NCBI RefSeq assembly: GCF_001571145.1 | Contig: NZ_BCTF01000012.1 | Location: 1 to 64,000, forward strand | DNA from: Hydrogenophaga flava NBRC 102514 | Lineage (GTDB): Bacteria; Pseudomonadota; Gammaproteobacteria; Burkholderiales; Burkholderiaceae_C | Reading direction: 5' to 3' | Length of the DNA stretch: 64,000 nt | Shown: in pieces, positions 23,488-32,124 of the stretch | Layout of the letters: every line of letters begins with the position of its first letter | How positions within the stretch are numbered: the first letter of the stretch is position 1 | The notes under the pieces: model-generated | The model's input: the letters and a program-made list of their open reading frames with translations, nothing else | What the model was told of the DNA's origin: nothing | Database searches by the model: none | Position numbers and translations under genes: made by a program

Positions 23488-25368
23488 TCAGTCGGCCTTG
23501 GCCACCGCGTTACCACCCTCGGGGCGCCACACCGTGCCGATGGACACGCTCTTGAGTTTCTTCTGCCGGCCATACCAGAGGTTGACCAGGCCACGCGAGA
23601 ACACCACAGCCGAGAACATGCTGGTCAGGATGCCGATGCAGTGCACCACGGCGAAGCCGCGCACCGGACCTGAGCCAAAGATCAGCAGCGCGATGCCGGC
23701 GATCAACGACGTGACGTTGGAATCCAGGATGGTGCCCCAGGCGTGGTCGTAACCGATGTTGATCGCCGTCTGCGGCGACGCGCCGTTGCGCAGTTCTTCG
23801 CGTACCCGTTCGTTGATCAGCACGTTGGCGTCGATGGCCATACCCAGCGCCAGGGCCATGGCCGCAATGCCCGGCAGAGTCAGCGTGGCCTGCAGCATCG
23901 ACAGCACCGCCACGAGCAGCACGAGGTTGAAGCCCAGTGCCAGACTGGAGAACACACCGAACAGCATGTAGTAGATGCACATGAAGATCACGATCACCAC
24001 GAAGCCCCAGATCACGCTGTTAAAGCCCCGTTCGATGTTTTCCTTGCCCAGGCTCGGGCCGATCGTGCGCTCTTCGATGATTTCCATCGGCGCGGCCAGA
24101 GAGCCAGCGCGCAGCAGCAGCGCGGTGTCGTTGGCTTCGACCGTCGTCATGCTGCCGGAGATCTGCACGCGCCCGCCGCCGATCTCGGAGCGGATCACCG
24201 GAGCCGTCACCACCTCGCCCTTGCCCTTTTCGAACAGGATGATGGCCATGCGCTTGTTGATGTTCTCGCGTGTCACGTCGCGGAAGATGCGCGCGCCCTT
24301 GCCGTCAAGCGTCAGGTGAACCGCCGGCTGCTGCTGGTCGTCGAAACCGGCCTGCGCGTCGGTAAGGTTCTCGCCAGTGAGTAGCACATCGCGCTTGACG
24401 ATCACCGGGCGACCGTTGCGCTCCAGGTATTTCTCAGAACCGAAGGGCACCATGCCGGAACCGCTCTCGGCCGCCAGACCTTCCGTGCTCTCGTCCACCA
24501 GGCGCAGCTCCAGGGTCGCCGTGCGGCCCAGGATGTCCTTGGCCTTGGCCGTGTCCTGCACGCCAGGCAGCTGCACCACGATGCGGTCGGCACCCTGCTG
24601 CTGGATCACCGGCTCGGCCACGCCGAGTTCGTTGATCCGGTTGTGCAGCGTGGTGATGTTCTGCTTGACCGCCTGTGACTGCACCGCCAGCGCGGCCTGC
24701 GGCTTGAGCGTGGCGGCGAGGCGGAATTCGGCGCCGTCGGGCGTGCGCACCACCTGCAGATCGGCGAACTGGTCGGCGATCAGGTTTTCGATGGCCGTGG
24801 CCGTCGCCTCGTCGCGGGCGCGCAGCTCGATGGTCGTCCCATTGCGCTGGATACCCCCGTGGCGCACGTTCTTCTCGCGCAGTGCGGTGCGCAGGTCGGT
24901 GGCCAGCACATCTGCCTTGCGCTGCAGCGCCGCCGGCATGTCGACCTGCAGCATGAAGTGCACACCACCGCGCAGGTCCAGGCCGAGGTACATCGGCGAC
25001 GCGCCGATCCCGGCCAGCCAGGCCGGAGTGCGCGGCACCAGGTTCAGTGCCACCACAAAACCCGGGTTGGCCGGATCGGGGTTGAGCGTGCGCTCGATGG
25101 CGTCGCGGGCCTTGAGCTGGTTGTCGGTGGAATCGAAACGGGCCCTGACCGAACCGCCCTCCAGCTGGATCAGCGTGGGCGCGAGGCTGTCGCGCCCGAG
25201 TGCCTGCTCCACACGCGTCAGCGTGGTCTCGTCGACCTTGACGGAGGAGCGGGCGGCCGAGACCTGCACCGCCGGCGATTCGCCGAACAGGTTGGGCAGC
25301 GAATACAGCACCCCGATCACCAGCGTGACCGCGATGATCAGGTACTTCCAGAGCGGATAACGGTTCAT
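23488..25368 (-). CDS. secD: Sec translocon accessory protein SecD
   Basis: A 626-residue partner of SecF. N-terminal TM helix (WKYLIIAVTLVIGVLYSLPN), large periplasmic P1 region with LGLDLRGGVHFMLQVD (about 127-142), the conserved GRPVIVKRDVLLTGENLTDA stretch, a periplasmic head (about 220-420), then five helices with MALALGMAIDANVLINERVRE carrying the conserved Asp of the proton path, and GSGPVRGFAV. Length matches the proteobacterial family. It is preceded by yajC with 24 bases between. Confidence 0.98.
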   Translation of the reverse strand: MNRYPLWKYLIIAVTLVIGVLYSLPNLFGESPAVQVSAARSSVKVDETTLTRVEQALGRDSLAPTLIQLEGGSVRARFDSTDNQLKARDAIERTLNPDPANPGFVVALNLVPRTPAWLAGIGASPMYLGLDLRGGVHFMLQVDMPAALQRKADVLATDLRTALREKNVRHGGIQRNGTTIELRARDEATATAIENLIADQFADLQVVRTPDGAEFRLAATLKPQAALAVQSQAVKQNITTLHNRINELGVAEPVIQQQGADRIVVQLPGVQDTAKAKDILGRTATLELRLVDESTEGLAAESGSGMVPFGSEKYLERNGRPVIVKRDVLLTGENLTDAQAGFDDQQQPAVHLTLDGKGARIFRDVTRENINKRMAIILFEKGKGEVVTAPVIRSEIGGGRVQISGSMTTVEANDTALLLRAGSLAAPMEIIEERTIGPSLGKENIERGFNSVIWGFVVIVIFMCIYYMLFGVFSSLALGFNLVLLVAVLSMLQATLTLPGIAAMALALGMAIDANVLINERVREELRNGASPQTAINIGYDHAWGTILDSNVTSLIAGIALLIFGSGPVRGFAVVHCIGILTSMFSAVVFSRGLVNLWYGRQKKLKSVSIGTVWRPEGGNAVAKAD

Positions 25369-25392
25369 GTCAGGGCCTTCGGCGCCGGCTGG

Positions 25393-25716
25393 TTACTTGA
25401 TGGTTCCCTTGGGCAGCACCTGGACGACCGCGGTGCGCTGCATCTGGACTTCCATGCCGTCGGCGAGTTCCACGCCGATGTAGGTTTCGCCGATCTTGGA
25501 CACCTTGCCCAGGAAACCGCCGGCGGTCACGATCTCGTCGCCCTTGGCCAGCGCTTCGATCATGGCCTTGTGCTCTTTCTGGCGCTTCATCTGGGGCCGA
25601 ATCATCACGAAGTACAGCACCACGAACATCAGCACCAGGGGCAGCATGCTGATCAGGGTGCTCTGGGTGTCACCGGCGCCAGCGGCGGCCTGGGCGTAAG
25701 CAGAGGAAATGAACAC
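25393..25716 (-). CDS. yajC: preprotein translocase accessory subunit YajC
   Basis: A 107-residue single-span protein that associates with SecDF. The start peptide FISSAYAQAAAGAG is the typical betaproteobacterial YajC beginning, followed by one TM helix (STLISMLPLVLMFVVLYFVMI) and RPQMKRQKEHKAMIEALAKGDEIVTAGGFLGKV. I choose the GTG at 25716: GGAGA sits 8 bases upstream, and the product then begins just where family members do; the ATG at 25749 would add 11 unlikely residues. First gene of yajC-secD-secF. Confidence 0.95.
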   Translation of the reverse strand: MFISSAYAQAAAGAGDTQSTLISMLPLVLMFVVLYFVMIRPQMKRQKEHKAMIEALAKGDEIVTAGGFLGKVSKIGETYIGVELADGMEVQMQRTAVVQVLPKGTIK

Positions 25717-25753
25717 GGAACGGTCTCCAACGAAAAGGTCAGGGGACAAACCG

Positions 25754-25784
25754 AAGGCCCGGAGGGCGCACCCAGCCGGGCCTT
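25754..25784 (-). promoter_or_regulatory. strong hairpin in the yajC leader
   Basis: AAGGCCCGG (25754-25762) pairs perfectly with CCGGGCCTT (25776-25784); inside the loop GGG (25764-25766) and CCC (25771-25773) can extend the stem. The minus strand continues CGGTTTGTCC. It lies 38 bases upstream of the yajC GTG and downstream of a TACAAT (minus strand, 25800-25805). It is therefore either the terminator of the oxidoreductase gene or a structured 5' leader of the yajC-secDF message. Confidence 0.5.
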
Positions 25785-25816
25785 GCGGCGGAACCGGTCA
25801 TTGTAAGTCGCGGCCT

Positions 25817-25837
25817 CCCCCGGCAGGCGACCGGGGG
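25817..25837 (-). terminator. hairpin after the indolepyruvate oxidoreductase gene
   Basis: CCCCCGG (25817-25823) and CCGGGGG (25831-25837) form a 7-bp all-GC stem with a 7-base loop, starting 24 bases after the stop codon at 25861. No U tract follows. Probably a 3' end structure, possibly acting with the second hairpin at 25754-25784. Confidence 0.45.
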
Positions 25838-25860
25838 GATTGGCCGGACGGGGAGCAGTC

Positions 25861-28800
25861 TCAGGCGACCTGGCTGCGCGGCGCACCAGCAGCGCTGTCG
25901 CGCCACTGGGTCAGCAGCTGATCGCGCCGGGTCAGCACGGCCGCCAGGTGCCGGGCCTTGACGTGGCCGTAGCCGCGGATCTGCTCGGGCAGGCGCGCGA
26001 CCTCCAGCAACAGGGCATGGGAGTCCGCATTGAGGCCGGCCAGAAGATCCTCGATGTCGGCGCGGTACTGCACGATCAGCCCGCGCTCGGTGCGGCGCTC
26101 CTCGGTGCGGCCGAAAACGTCCAGCGCCGTGCCGCGCAGGCCCTTGAGGCGGGCCAGCACCGCCATGGCCTTGAGCATCCAGGGACCATAGGTCTGCTTG
26201 ATGAGCTCGCCCTTGTCGTTCGTCTTCGCGAACAGCGGTGGCGCCAGGTGCAGCTGCAGGCGGTAGTCGCCCTCGAACTGCTCGGCGATCTGCGCCCGGA
26301 AGGCCGGATCGGTGTGCAGGCGCGCCACCTCGTATTCGTCCTTGTAGGCCATCAGCTTGAACAGGTAGCGCGCCACGGCCTCGGTCAGCGAGGTCTTGCC
26401 CAGGCGGCTCTCGGCCTGGCGCACCTTCTCCACGAAGTCCTTGTAGGTCTTGGCGTAGGCGGCGTTCTGGTAAGCGGTCAGGAAGTCCACGCGGCGAGCC
26501 ACCAACTCCTCGACGGTGTCGCGCTTCTTGAACTGGATCACCTGTGCCGGGGTGGCCGGCGCCAGCAGCGCGGCCATGGCCTGCGGGTCGTGGGCCGCGC
26601 GGCGGCCCCACTCGAAGGCCTGCTTGTTCTTCTCCACCTGCACCGCATTGAGCTCGATCGCGCGCATCAGCGACTCCTGGCCCAGCGGCACCCAGCCCTT
26701 CTGCCACGCGTAGCCCAGCATCATGGGGTTGGTGTAGATCGAGTCGCCCATCAGGCGCGTGGCGGCGGCTTCGGCGTCGAAACGGCCCACCGCAGCGTCG
26801 CCCAGCGCGGCGACCAGCGAATCCACGCAGGCCTGCGCGGGGTTCTGCCACTGCGGGTTCTTCACGAACGCGGCCGTGGGGGTGGCGCTGGTGTTCAGGG
26901 CCACGTGGCTGCGGCCGGCGCGCAGGCGCTGCAGCGACTCCTTGCTGGCGGCCACCAGAGGGTCGCAGCCGATCACCAGATCGGCCGAGGCCGTGCCCAC
27001 GCGCGTCGTGCGGATGTGGTCCTGGCTGGCACCGATCAGCACATGGCTCCAGGTCGCACCGCCCTTCTGCGCCAGGCCCGCCGCGTCCTGCGTGACGATG
27101 CCTCTGCCTTCGATGTGGGCGGCCATGCCCAGCAGCTGGCCGATGGTGATGACGCCCGTGCCGCCCACGCCGGCCACCACGATGCCCCAGGCCTCCTCGG
27201 TCAGCTGGGGCAGGCGCGGCAGCGGCGGCTCGGCGCCGGACCAGGCCAGGGCTGCACCCTTCTTGTCCTTCTTGCGCAGCTGCCCGCCCTTGACGGTGAC
27301 GAAGCTGGGGCAGAAGCCCTTGACGCAGGAGAAGTCCTTGTTGCAGCTGCTCTGGTTGATGCGGCGCTTGCGGCCGAACTCGGTCTCCAGCGGCTCCACC
27401 GAAAGGCAGTTGCTCTGCTCGCCGCAGTCGCCGCAACCCTCGCAGACCAGCTCGTTGATGACCACCCGCTTGTCGGGCTCGGCCATGGTGCCGCGCTTGC
27501 GGCGGCGGCGCTTTTCGGTGGCGCAGGTCTGGTCGTAGATGATGACCGTGGTGCCCTTGATCTCGCGGAACTCGCGCTGCACCGCGTCCAGCGTGTCGCG
27601 GTGCTGGATCGCGATGCCGCTGGGCAGTCCATGCACGGACGCGTACTTCTCCGGCTCGTCGGTGACGATGGTGATCTTCACTGCACCCTCGGCGCGCATG
27701 CTTTGCGCGATCTGCACGACCGAGTGGCCCTCGGGCCGCTCGCCCACCTGCTGGCCGCCGGTCATGGCGACCGCGTCGTTGTAGAGGATCTTGTAGGTGA
27801 TGTTCACGCCCGCGGCGATGCTCTGGCGCACCGCCAGCAGGCCGCTGTGGAAGTAGGTGCCGTCGCCCAGATTGGCGAACATGTGCTGGTCGCTGCTGAA
27901 GGGCTGCTGGCCGACCCAGGGCACGCCCTCGCCGCCCATCTGGGTGAAGCCCACGGTGGCGCGGTCCATCCAGATGGTCATGAAGTGGCAGCCGATGCCG
28001 GCCATGGCGCGCGAGCCTTCTGGCACGCGGGTCGAGGTGTTGTGCGGGCAGCCCGAGCAGAACCAGGGCTGGCGGTTGGCGTCGGCCGAAGCCCCGGCCA
28101 GCAGGGTCTGGGTCGAGCGCTCCTGCGCGTCCAGGATGGCCAGCTGCGCGTCGATGCGGGCCTCGATGTCCGAGGGGATGCCCAGCTTCTTCAGGCGCCG
28201 CGCGATGGCGCGCGCGATGAGGGCCGGGTTCAGGTCGGCGTTGGCGCGCAGCAGCTGGTGGCCACTGGGGTTGGGCCGGCTCCATTCGCCGCCCGAGTAG
28301 TCGCCCTCAACCTCGTCGAACTTGCCCAGCACGTTGGGACGCACGTCCGGCCGCCAGTTGTAGAGCTCTTCCTTGAGCTGGTATTCGATGACCTGGCGCT
28401 TCTCTTCCACCACCAGGATCTCGCGCAGCCCGGTCGCGAACTCGCGCGTGATGCCCGCCTCCAGCGGCCACACCACGGCCACCTTGTGCAGGCGAATGCC
28501 CAGCTGACGGCAGGTGGCGTCGTCCAGGCCCAGGTCCAGCAGGGCCTGGCGCGTGTCGTTGAAGGCCTTGCCGCTGGCGATCAGGCCGAAGCGGTCGTGC
28601 GGGCCGGCGATCACGTTGTGGTTGAGCTTGTTGGCGCGCACATAGGCCAGCGCCGCGTACCACTTGTAGTCGAACAGCCGCGCCTCCTGGTCCAGCGCCG
28701 CGTCGGGCCAGCGGATGTGCACGCCACCCGGCGGCATGTCGAACTCGGGGATGACGATCTGCACCCGCTCGGGGTCGATCATGGCGGTGGCGCTGGACTC

Positions 28801-29454
28801 GACGATTTCCTGGATCGTCTTCATGCCGGTCCACACGCCGCTGAAGCGGCTCATGGCAAACGCGTGCAGGCCGAGGTCCAGGATCTCCTGCACTGTGGAC
28901 GGGAAGAACACCGGGAGGCCGCAGGCCTTGAAGATGTGGTCGCTCTGGTGCGCGGCGGTGGAGCTCTTGGCCACATGGTCGTCACCGGCCACCGCGATCA
29001 CGCCGCCCCAGGGCGTGGTGCCGGCCATGTTGGCGTGCTTGAACACGTCGGAGCAGCGGTCCACGCCCGGGCCCTTGCCGTACCAGATGCCGAACACGCC
29101 ATCGAACTTGTTGCTGCCCTTGGGCGCGAAGCCCAGCTGCTGCGTGCCCCACACGGCCGTGGCCGCCAGCTCCTCGTTGACCCCGGGCTGGAACACCACG
29201 TTCTGCTGCTTCAGGTAGGGCGCGGCCTTCTGCAGCGCCTGGTCGTAGCCGCCCAGCGGCGAGCCCCGGTAGCCGCTGACGAAGCCGGCGGTGTTCTTGC
29301 CGACCATGGCATCGCGCTGGCGCTGCAGCATCGGCAGCTTCACCAGGGCCTGGACACCACTCATGAAGGCGGGGCCGTGGTCGAGGGCGTACTTGTCGTC
29401 CAGCGTGACGGTTTCGAGCGCGCGGCGGATGTGCTCGGGCAGTGGGGCGTTCAT
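25861..29454 (-). CDS. iorA: fused indolepyruvate ferredoxin oxidoreductase
   Basis: A 1197-residue single-chain member of the 2-oxoacid:ferredoxin oxidoreductase family, oxidatively decarboxylating aryl-pyruvates (from aromatic, perhaps also branched, amino acids) to acyl-CoA. Order: N-terminal pyrimidine-type domain (GFVSGYRGSPLGGYDQAL, about 57-74), a thiamine-diphosphate domain with CSGCPHNTST (about 474-483) and GDGTYFHSG (about 528-536), a ferredoxin-like cysteine cluster CEGCGDCGEQSNC near 670 and CNKDFSCVKGFCP near 700, then the gamma domain with VAGVGGTGVITIGQ (about 760), and a C-terminal DUF6537-type region. The fusion of alpha, beta and gamma parts is normal in proteobacteria. Divergent from an Lrp/AsnC regulator that probably controls it. 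The symbol is by family, since the protein combines IorA and IorB. Confidence 0.94.
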   Translation of the reverse strand: MNAPLPEHIRRALETVTLDDKYALDHGPAFMSGVQALVKLPMLQRQRDAMVGKNTAGFVSGYRGSPLGGYDQALQKAAPYLKQQNVVFQPGVNEELAATAVWGTQQLGFAPKGSNKFDGVFGIWYGKGPGVDRCSDVFKHANMAGTTPWGGVIAVAGDDHVAKSSTAAHQSDHIFKACGLPVFFPSTVQEILDLGLHAFAMSRFSGVWTGMKTIQEIVESSATAMIDPERVQIVIPEFDMPPGGVHIRWPDAALDQEARLFDYKWYAALAYVRANKLNHNVIAGPHDRFGLIASGKAFNDTRQALLDLGLDDATCRQLGIRLHKVAVVWPLEAGITREFATGLREILVVEEKRQVIEYQLKEELYNWRPDVRPNVLGKFDEVEGDYSGGEWSRPNPSGHQLLRANADLNPALIARAIARRLKKLGIPSDIEARIDAQLAILDAQERSTQTLLAGASADANRQPWFCSGCPHNTSTRVPEGSRAMAGIGCHFMTIWMDRATVGFTQMGGEGVPWVGQQPFSSDQHMFANLGDGTYFHSGLLAVRQSIAAGVNITYKILYNDAVAMTGGQQVGERPEGHSVVQIAQSMRAEGAVKITIVTDEPEKYASVHGLPSGIAIQHRDTLDAVQREFREIKGTTVIIYDQTCATEKRRRRKRGTMAEPDKRVVINELVCEGCGDCGEQSNCLSVEPLETEFGRKRRINQSSCNKDFSCVKGFCPSFVTVKGGQLRKKDKKGAALAWSGAEPPLPRLPQLTEEAWGIVVAGVGGTGVITIGQLLGMAAHIEGRGIVTQDAAGLAQKGGATWSHVLIGASQDHIRTTRVGTASADLVIGCDPLVAASKESLQRLRAGRSHVALNTSATPTAAFVKNPQWQNPAQACVDSLVAALGDAAVGRFDAEAAATRLMGDSIYTNPMMLGYAWQKGWVPLGQESLMRAIELNAVQVEKNKQAFEWGRRAAHDPQAMAALLAPATPAQVIQFKKRDTVEELVARRVDFLTAYQNAAYAKTYKDFVEKVRQAESRLGKTSLTEAVARYLFKLMAYKDEYEVARLHTDPAFRAQIAEQFEGDYRLQLHLAPPLFAKTNDKGELIKQTYGPWMLKAMAVLARLKGLRGTALDVFGRTEERRTERGLIVQYRADIEDLLAGLNADSHALLLEVARLPEQIRGYGHVKARHLAAVLTRRDQLLTQWRDSAAGAPRSQVA

Positions 29455-29605
29455 CTTGTTGTCTCCTGCAGGGGTGGAAATGCCCGCCTTGTGGGCGGAT
29501 CGGTGACCAACAGACAGCCGGGTAGGCTGGTGCCAGCGTGCCGCACAGTGTATGGCCCGGCCGCCGACAGGTGTTTGCTTTTCGTGCCCAGTTTTGCGAT
29601 ATTCA

Positions 29606-29620
29606 AGAAAGAAACTTTCT
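29606..29620. promoter_or_regulatory. dyad in the oxidoreductase/Lrp divergent promoter region
   Basis: AGAAAG-AAA-CTTTCT, a perfect 6-bp inverted repeat with a 3-base centre, lying 15 bases upstream of the Lrp-type regulator start inside a locally A+T-rich stretch (29590-29637). Lrp/AsnC proteins bind such dyads and usually autoregulate. The other 150 bases of the gap show nothing I can support. Confidence 0.4.
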
Positions 29621-29634
29621 CAAAATATGGATTC

Positions 29635-30144
29635 ATGGAAACACTGGACAAGTTCGACCTGGCCATCCTGAACGAACTGCAGGCCGACGGCCGCCTGACC
29701 AACGCCGAACTGGCCAACCGGGTCGGGCTGTCGGCCGCGCCCTGCTGGCGCCGGGTGCGGGCGCTGGAGGAGGCGGGCTTCATCACCGGCTACCGGGCCG
29801 AGCTCAACCGCAACAAGATCGGCCTGGGCGTGCTGGCCTTCGTGCGGCTGGACGCCGAGCGCAACAGCGGCGACGCGCTGGGCCAGATGGAGAAGGCGAT
29901 CCGGCAGATCCCGGAGATCGTCAGCTGCCACTACATCAGCGGCTCGGGCACCTTCGAGCTGCAGGTGGTCTGCCCCGACCTGGCCGAGTTCAGCCGCTTC
30001 GCGCGCGAAGTGCTGATCCACCTGCCCAACGTCAAAGATCTGCACACCAGCTTTTCGCTTGGCGAGGTCAAGGCCAGCAGCGCGCTGCCACTGGGGCACC
30101 TTGTGAACCAAAGTGTTGGCTCGGTGAACCGCAGCAAAACTTGA
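29635..30144 (+). CDS. Lrp/AsnC-family transcriptional regulator
   Basis: A 169-residue regulator. N-terminal helix-turn-helix (about 6-55): LDKFDLAILNELQADGRLTNAELANRVGLSAAPCWRRVRALEEAG, matching the Lrp pattern closely in segments such as VGLSAAPCWRRVR. C-terminal RAM/AsnC ligand domain (about 70-150) with VSCHYISGSGTFELQV and LPNVKDLHTSFSLGEVK. It is divergent from the indolepyruvate ferredoxin oxidoreductase gene with 180 bases between; an amino acid or aryl-pyruvate is the likely effector. Confidence 0.94.
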   Translation: METLDKFDLAILNELQADGRLTNAELANRVGLSAAPCWRRVRALEEAGFITGYRAELNRNKIGLGVLAFVRLDAERNSGDALGQMEKAIRQIPEIVSCHYISGSGTFELQVVCPDLAEFSRFAREVLIHLPNVKDLHTSFSLGEVKASSALPLGHLVNQSVGSVNRSKT

Positions 30145-30344
30145 GCGTTTTTTGATACCGCTGGTCGCCGGTGTTCGACCGTTGGGTCGCCAATGGCCGC
30201 CAAGTCTTTGAAAAGCGTGACTTTTTCCCGCCTTGTCTCTTGGCCCCAGGGGGCCGGCTGCGTACAGTGCGGCCTGCTCGGCAGCGGGACGGTGGCATCA
30301 GAAAGTGTTCATCGGCGCTGCGCAACCCTGAAGAAGGAAACGTT

Positions 30345-30938
30345 GTGAACAAGTCTTCCCTGATCCTCAAGTCCGCCCTGGCCCTGGCCCTGGCCACCCC
30401 CCTGCTCGCTTCGGCCGAGTCGCAGCTCACCGTCGGCACGGGCTCGGCCAACGCCCGTCTGGATTTCCGCATCGTGGTCCCGCGCGTGCTGTTCCTCGGT
30501 GTGGGCACCGGCGCCGCCGGCCTGACCGCCAACTCCACCATCGACACGGTGACCTTCGACTACAGCAGCAACCCCTCGGCCATCGGCACGGGCGCCGCTG
30601 CGGGCGCCATCACCGGCAACGTGGTGCCGGTGCGCGTGGTGGGCAACAACGGCCAGATCACCCTGACCGCCAACACCACCGGCGCCCTGACCAACGGCAC
30701 CGCCGACACCATTCCCTGGTCGCAGATCACGGCCACCTCCAGCCTGGCGGCCTTGCCCAGCCCGGCCATCCCGCTGACCGGCGCCGGCGTGGCCAGCAAC
30801 GTCACCCTCTCGTCGGGCACCAAGATCACCGACCGCTCGGCCAACTGGACCTTCAGCTACGCCAACTCGGCCGTAGTCGCACCGGGCACCTACGGCACCA
30901 CCAACGGCCGCGTGACCTACACCGCCGCCATGCCCTGA
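30345..30938 (+). CDS. secreted fimbria-like structural subunit 1
   Basis: A 197-residue protein: signal peptide about 1-23 (LLASA end), then a Thr/Ala/Gly/Asn-rich all-beta protein without cysteines. It contains LDFRIVVPRVLFLGVG near the start, DTIPWSQITAT in the middle and ends with FSYANSAVVAPGTYGTTNGR then VTYTAAMP. The last two elements recur in the next gene product, and the LDFRIV element recurs in the product at 34917. The short C-terminal beta signature is reminiscent of chaperone-usher subunits, and genes for a chaperone and a barrel protein follow. GTG at 30345 has AAGGA about 7 bases upstream. First gene of the cluster; the 200-base gap before it shows no clear promoter. No named family is recognised. 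Confidence 0.7.
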   Translation: MNKSSLILKSALALALATPLLASAESQLTVGTGSANARLDFRIVVPRVLFLGVGTGAAGLTANSTIDTVTFDYSSNPSAIGTGAAAGAITGNVVPVRVVGNNGQITLTANTTGALTNGTADTIPWSQITATSSLAALPSPAIPLTGAGVASNVTLSSGTKITDRSANWTFSYANSAVVAPGTYGTTNGRVTYTAAMP

Positions 30939-31033
30939 CCCGGCGCCCGCGCCGACCGACCGCCGGCCGGCCTGCGCCGGTGGTCGAACGCCCCCCGGTT
31001 TCCACCGCGCCGGTGGCGGCCCACAATACCGCC

Positions 31034-31666
31034 ATGAACACCGCCCCGACTCCCTCCCTGCTGCGCCTGATCGGCGCGGGTCTGGTGGTGAGCGCCGGGC
31101 TGCAGGCGCTGCCCGCGCAGGCCTGGTCCCTCACCTTGGCAGCGGCCTCGCGCCGGGTGTTCCTGCACGTCGGCAACGGCAATGCCGACGGCAACAACGG
31201 CACGGTCAACCTGGTCAGCGCCAACCTCACCGCCGCCCAGTTGCTGTCGGGTGCGCCACAGGCCATGACCAGCAACAGCACGCAGTCGACCAGTCTCTAC
31301 GGGGACGGCTACAGCACCTGTCCGACACCGTCCACGCAGGTGATCATCGGCGCCTCCTACCGGCGCAGCAACGCCGGCAACGGCCCCGCCAGCGCCACGC
31401 TGCGCGTCACCTCGCCCGCCAGCCTGACCAACGCGGCGGGCGACACCATCCCGTTCAACCAGATCAGCTGGACGGTCTCGGCGGCGGGCAGCAGCGCCCC
31501 CAACGTGATCCCGGCCGGCACCTTCAACGGCGCCACCCAGACGCTGGCCACGGTCCCGGCCAATACCTATATAGAGAACTGCCACACGTTCAGCTACGCC
31601 AACAGCGCCATCCGCGCCGCCGGCACCTACAACGGCCGGGTGACCTACACCCTGAGCAGCCCATGA
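31034..31666 (+). CDS. secreted fimbria-like structural subunit 2
   Basis: A 210-residue secreted beta-rich protein, signal peptide about 1-30 (LPAQA end). It shares GDTIPFNQISWT, FSYANSAIRAAGTY and NGRVTYTLSSP with the product encoded at 30345, so the two are paralogues. It differs by two cysteines (in YSTCPTP and ENCHTF) that could form a disulfide. The terminal ATGA overlaps the next gene by 4 bases, so it is translated in one operon with the following small secreted protein and the chaperone. A minor or tip subunit is a reasonable guess; no direct family match is known to me. Confidence 0.7.
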   Translation: MNTAPTPSLLRLIGAGLVVSAGLQALPAQAWSLTLAAASRRVFLHVGNGNADGNNGTVNLVSANLTAAQLLSGAPQAMTSNSTQSTSLYGDGYSTCPTPSTQVIIGASYRRSNAGNGPASATLRVTSPASLTNAAGDTIPFNQISWTVSAAGSSAPNVIPAGTFNGATQTLATVPANTYIENCHTFSYANSAIRAAGTYNGRVTYTLSSP

Positions 31667-32115
31667 ACGTGTTCAAGCTGCTGGCGCCGTTGGTAGTCCT
31701 GGCCTGCACCACCGCCAGCGCGGGCACCCACCGCCTGGAGGACTCGCTGAGCCACACCACGCCGCCCACCGCGCAGATGGAGTGGCTGCCCCAGACCCCG
31801 GGCGACCGCGACGGCGGCATGGAAACCTGGGTCCGCGTGCACCTGCACATCGACACCCGCGACTGGGTGGGCCGCAGCGGCCGCATCTACATGGTGCTGC
31901 CGCTCGACCAGGCCTCGTCCATCGAAGCCGTATGGACCACCAACGGTCCGCTGCGCTCGGGCCGGCTGGTCTCGGGGGAGCGCGCACTGGTCTGGGCCGG
32001 CACCATCGGCTCCGACAGCCTGCGCGACCAGATGCAGGTGCGCCTGCGCTCCGGTCCCGACTGGCAGAGCGCCAGCCGCCGCCTGAACTTCCATTTCGAG
32101 TTCGACACCGACTGA
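31663..32115 (+). CDS. small secreted protein of the chaperone-usher-like cluster
   Basis: A 150-residue secreted protein, signal peptide about 1-20 (TTASA end). After it: an acidic, beta-strand-rich sequence with WVRVHLHIDTRDWVGRSGRI and YMVLPLDQASSIEAVW, ending FHFEFDTD. No cysteine in the mature part. It is fixed between two subunit genes and the chaperone, overlapping the former by 4 bases and 9 bases ahead of the latter. It may be an accessory pilus or assembly component; no function can be assigned from sequence alone. Confidence 0.65.
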   Translation: MNVFKLLAPLVVLACTTASAGTHRLEDSLSHTTPPTAQMEWLPQTPGDRDGGMETWVRVHLHIDTRDWVGRSGRIYMVLPLDQASSIEAVWTTNGPLRSGRLVSGERALVWAGTIGSDSLRDQMQVRLRSGPDWQSASRRLNFHFEFDTD

Positions 32116-32124
32116 CCCGCCGAC

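Noticed and set aside
25739-28285. Long minus-strand frame overlapping the oxidoreductase in another register
   Set aside because: Arg/Pro/Ala/Gly-rich translation without motifs; the overlapping frame encodes a well-recognised enzyme.
25840-30144. Very long open frame on the plus strand opposite the indolepyruvate oxidoreductase
   Set aside because: It is antisense to a protein with clear domains; its translation is rich in Gly, Ala, His, Gln and Arg with no domain, the usual shadow of a high-G+C gene. The real plus-strand gene is only the Lrp-type regulator at its end.
30242-30255. GGCCCC-AG-GGGGCC palindrome between the Lrp-type gene and the first subunit gene
   Set aside because: A 2-base loop cannot form a stable simple hairpin and no T tract follows; such GC palindromes are expected in this base composition.
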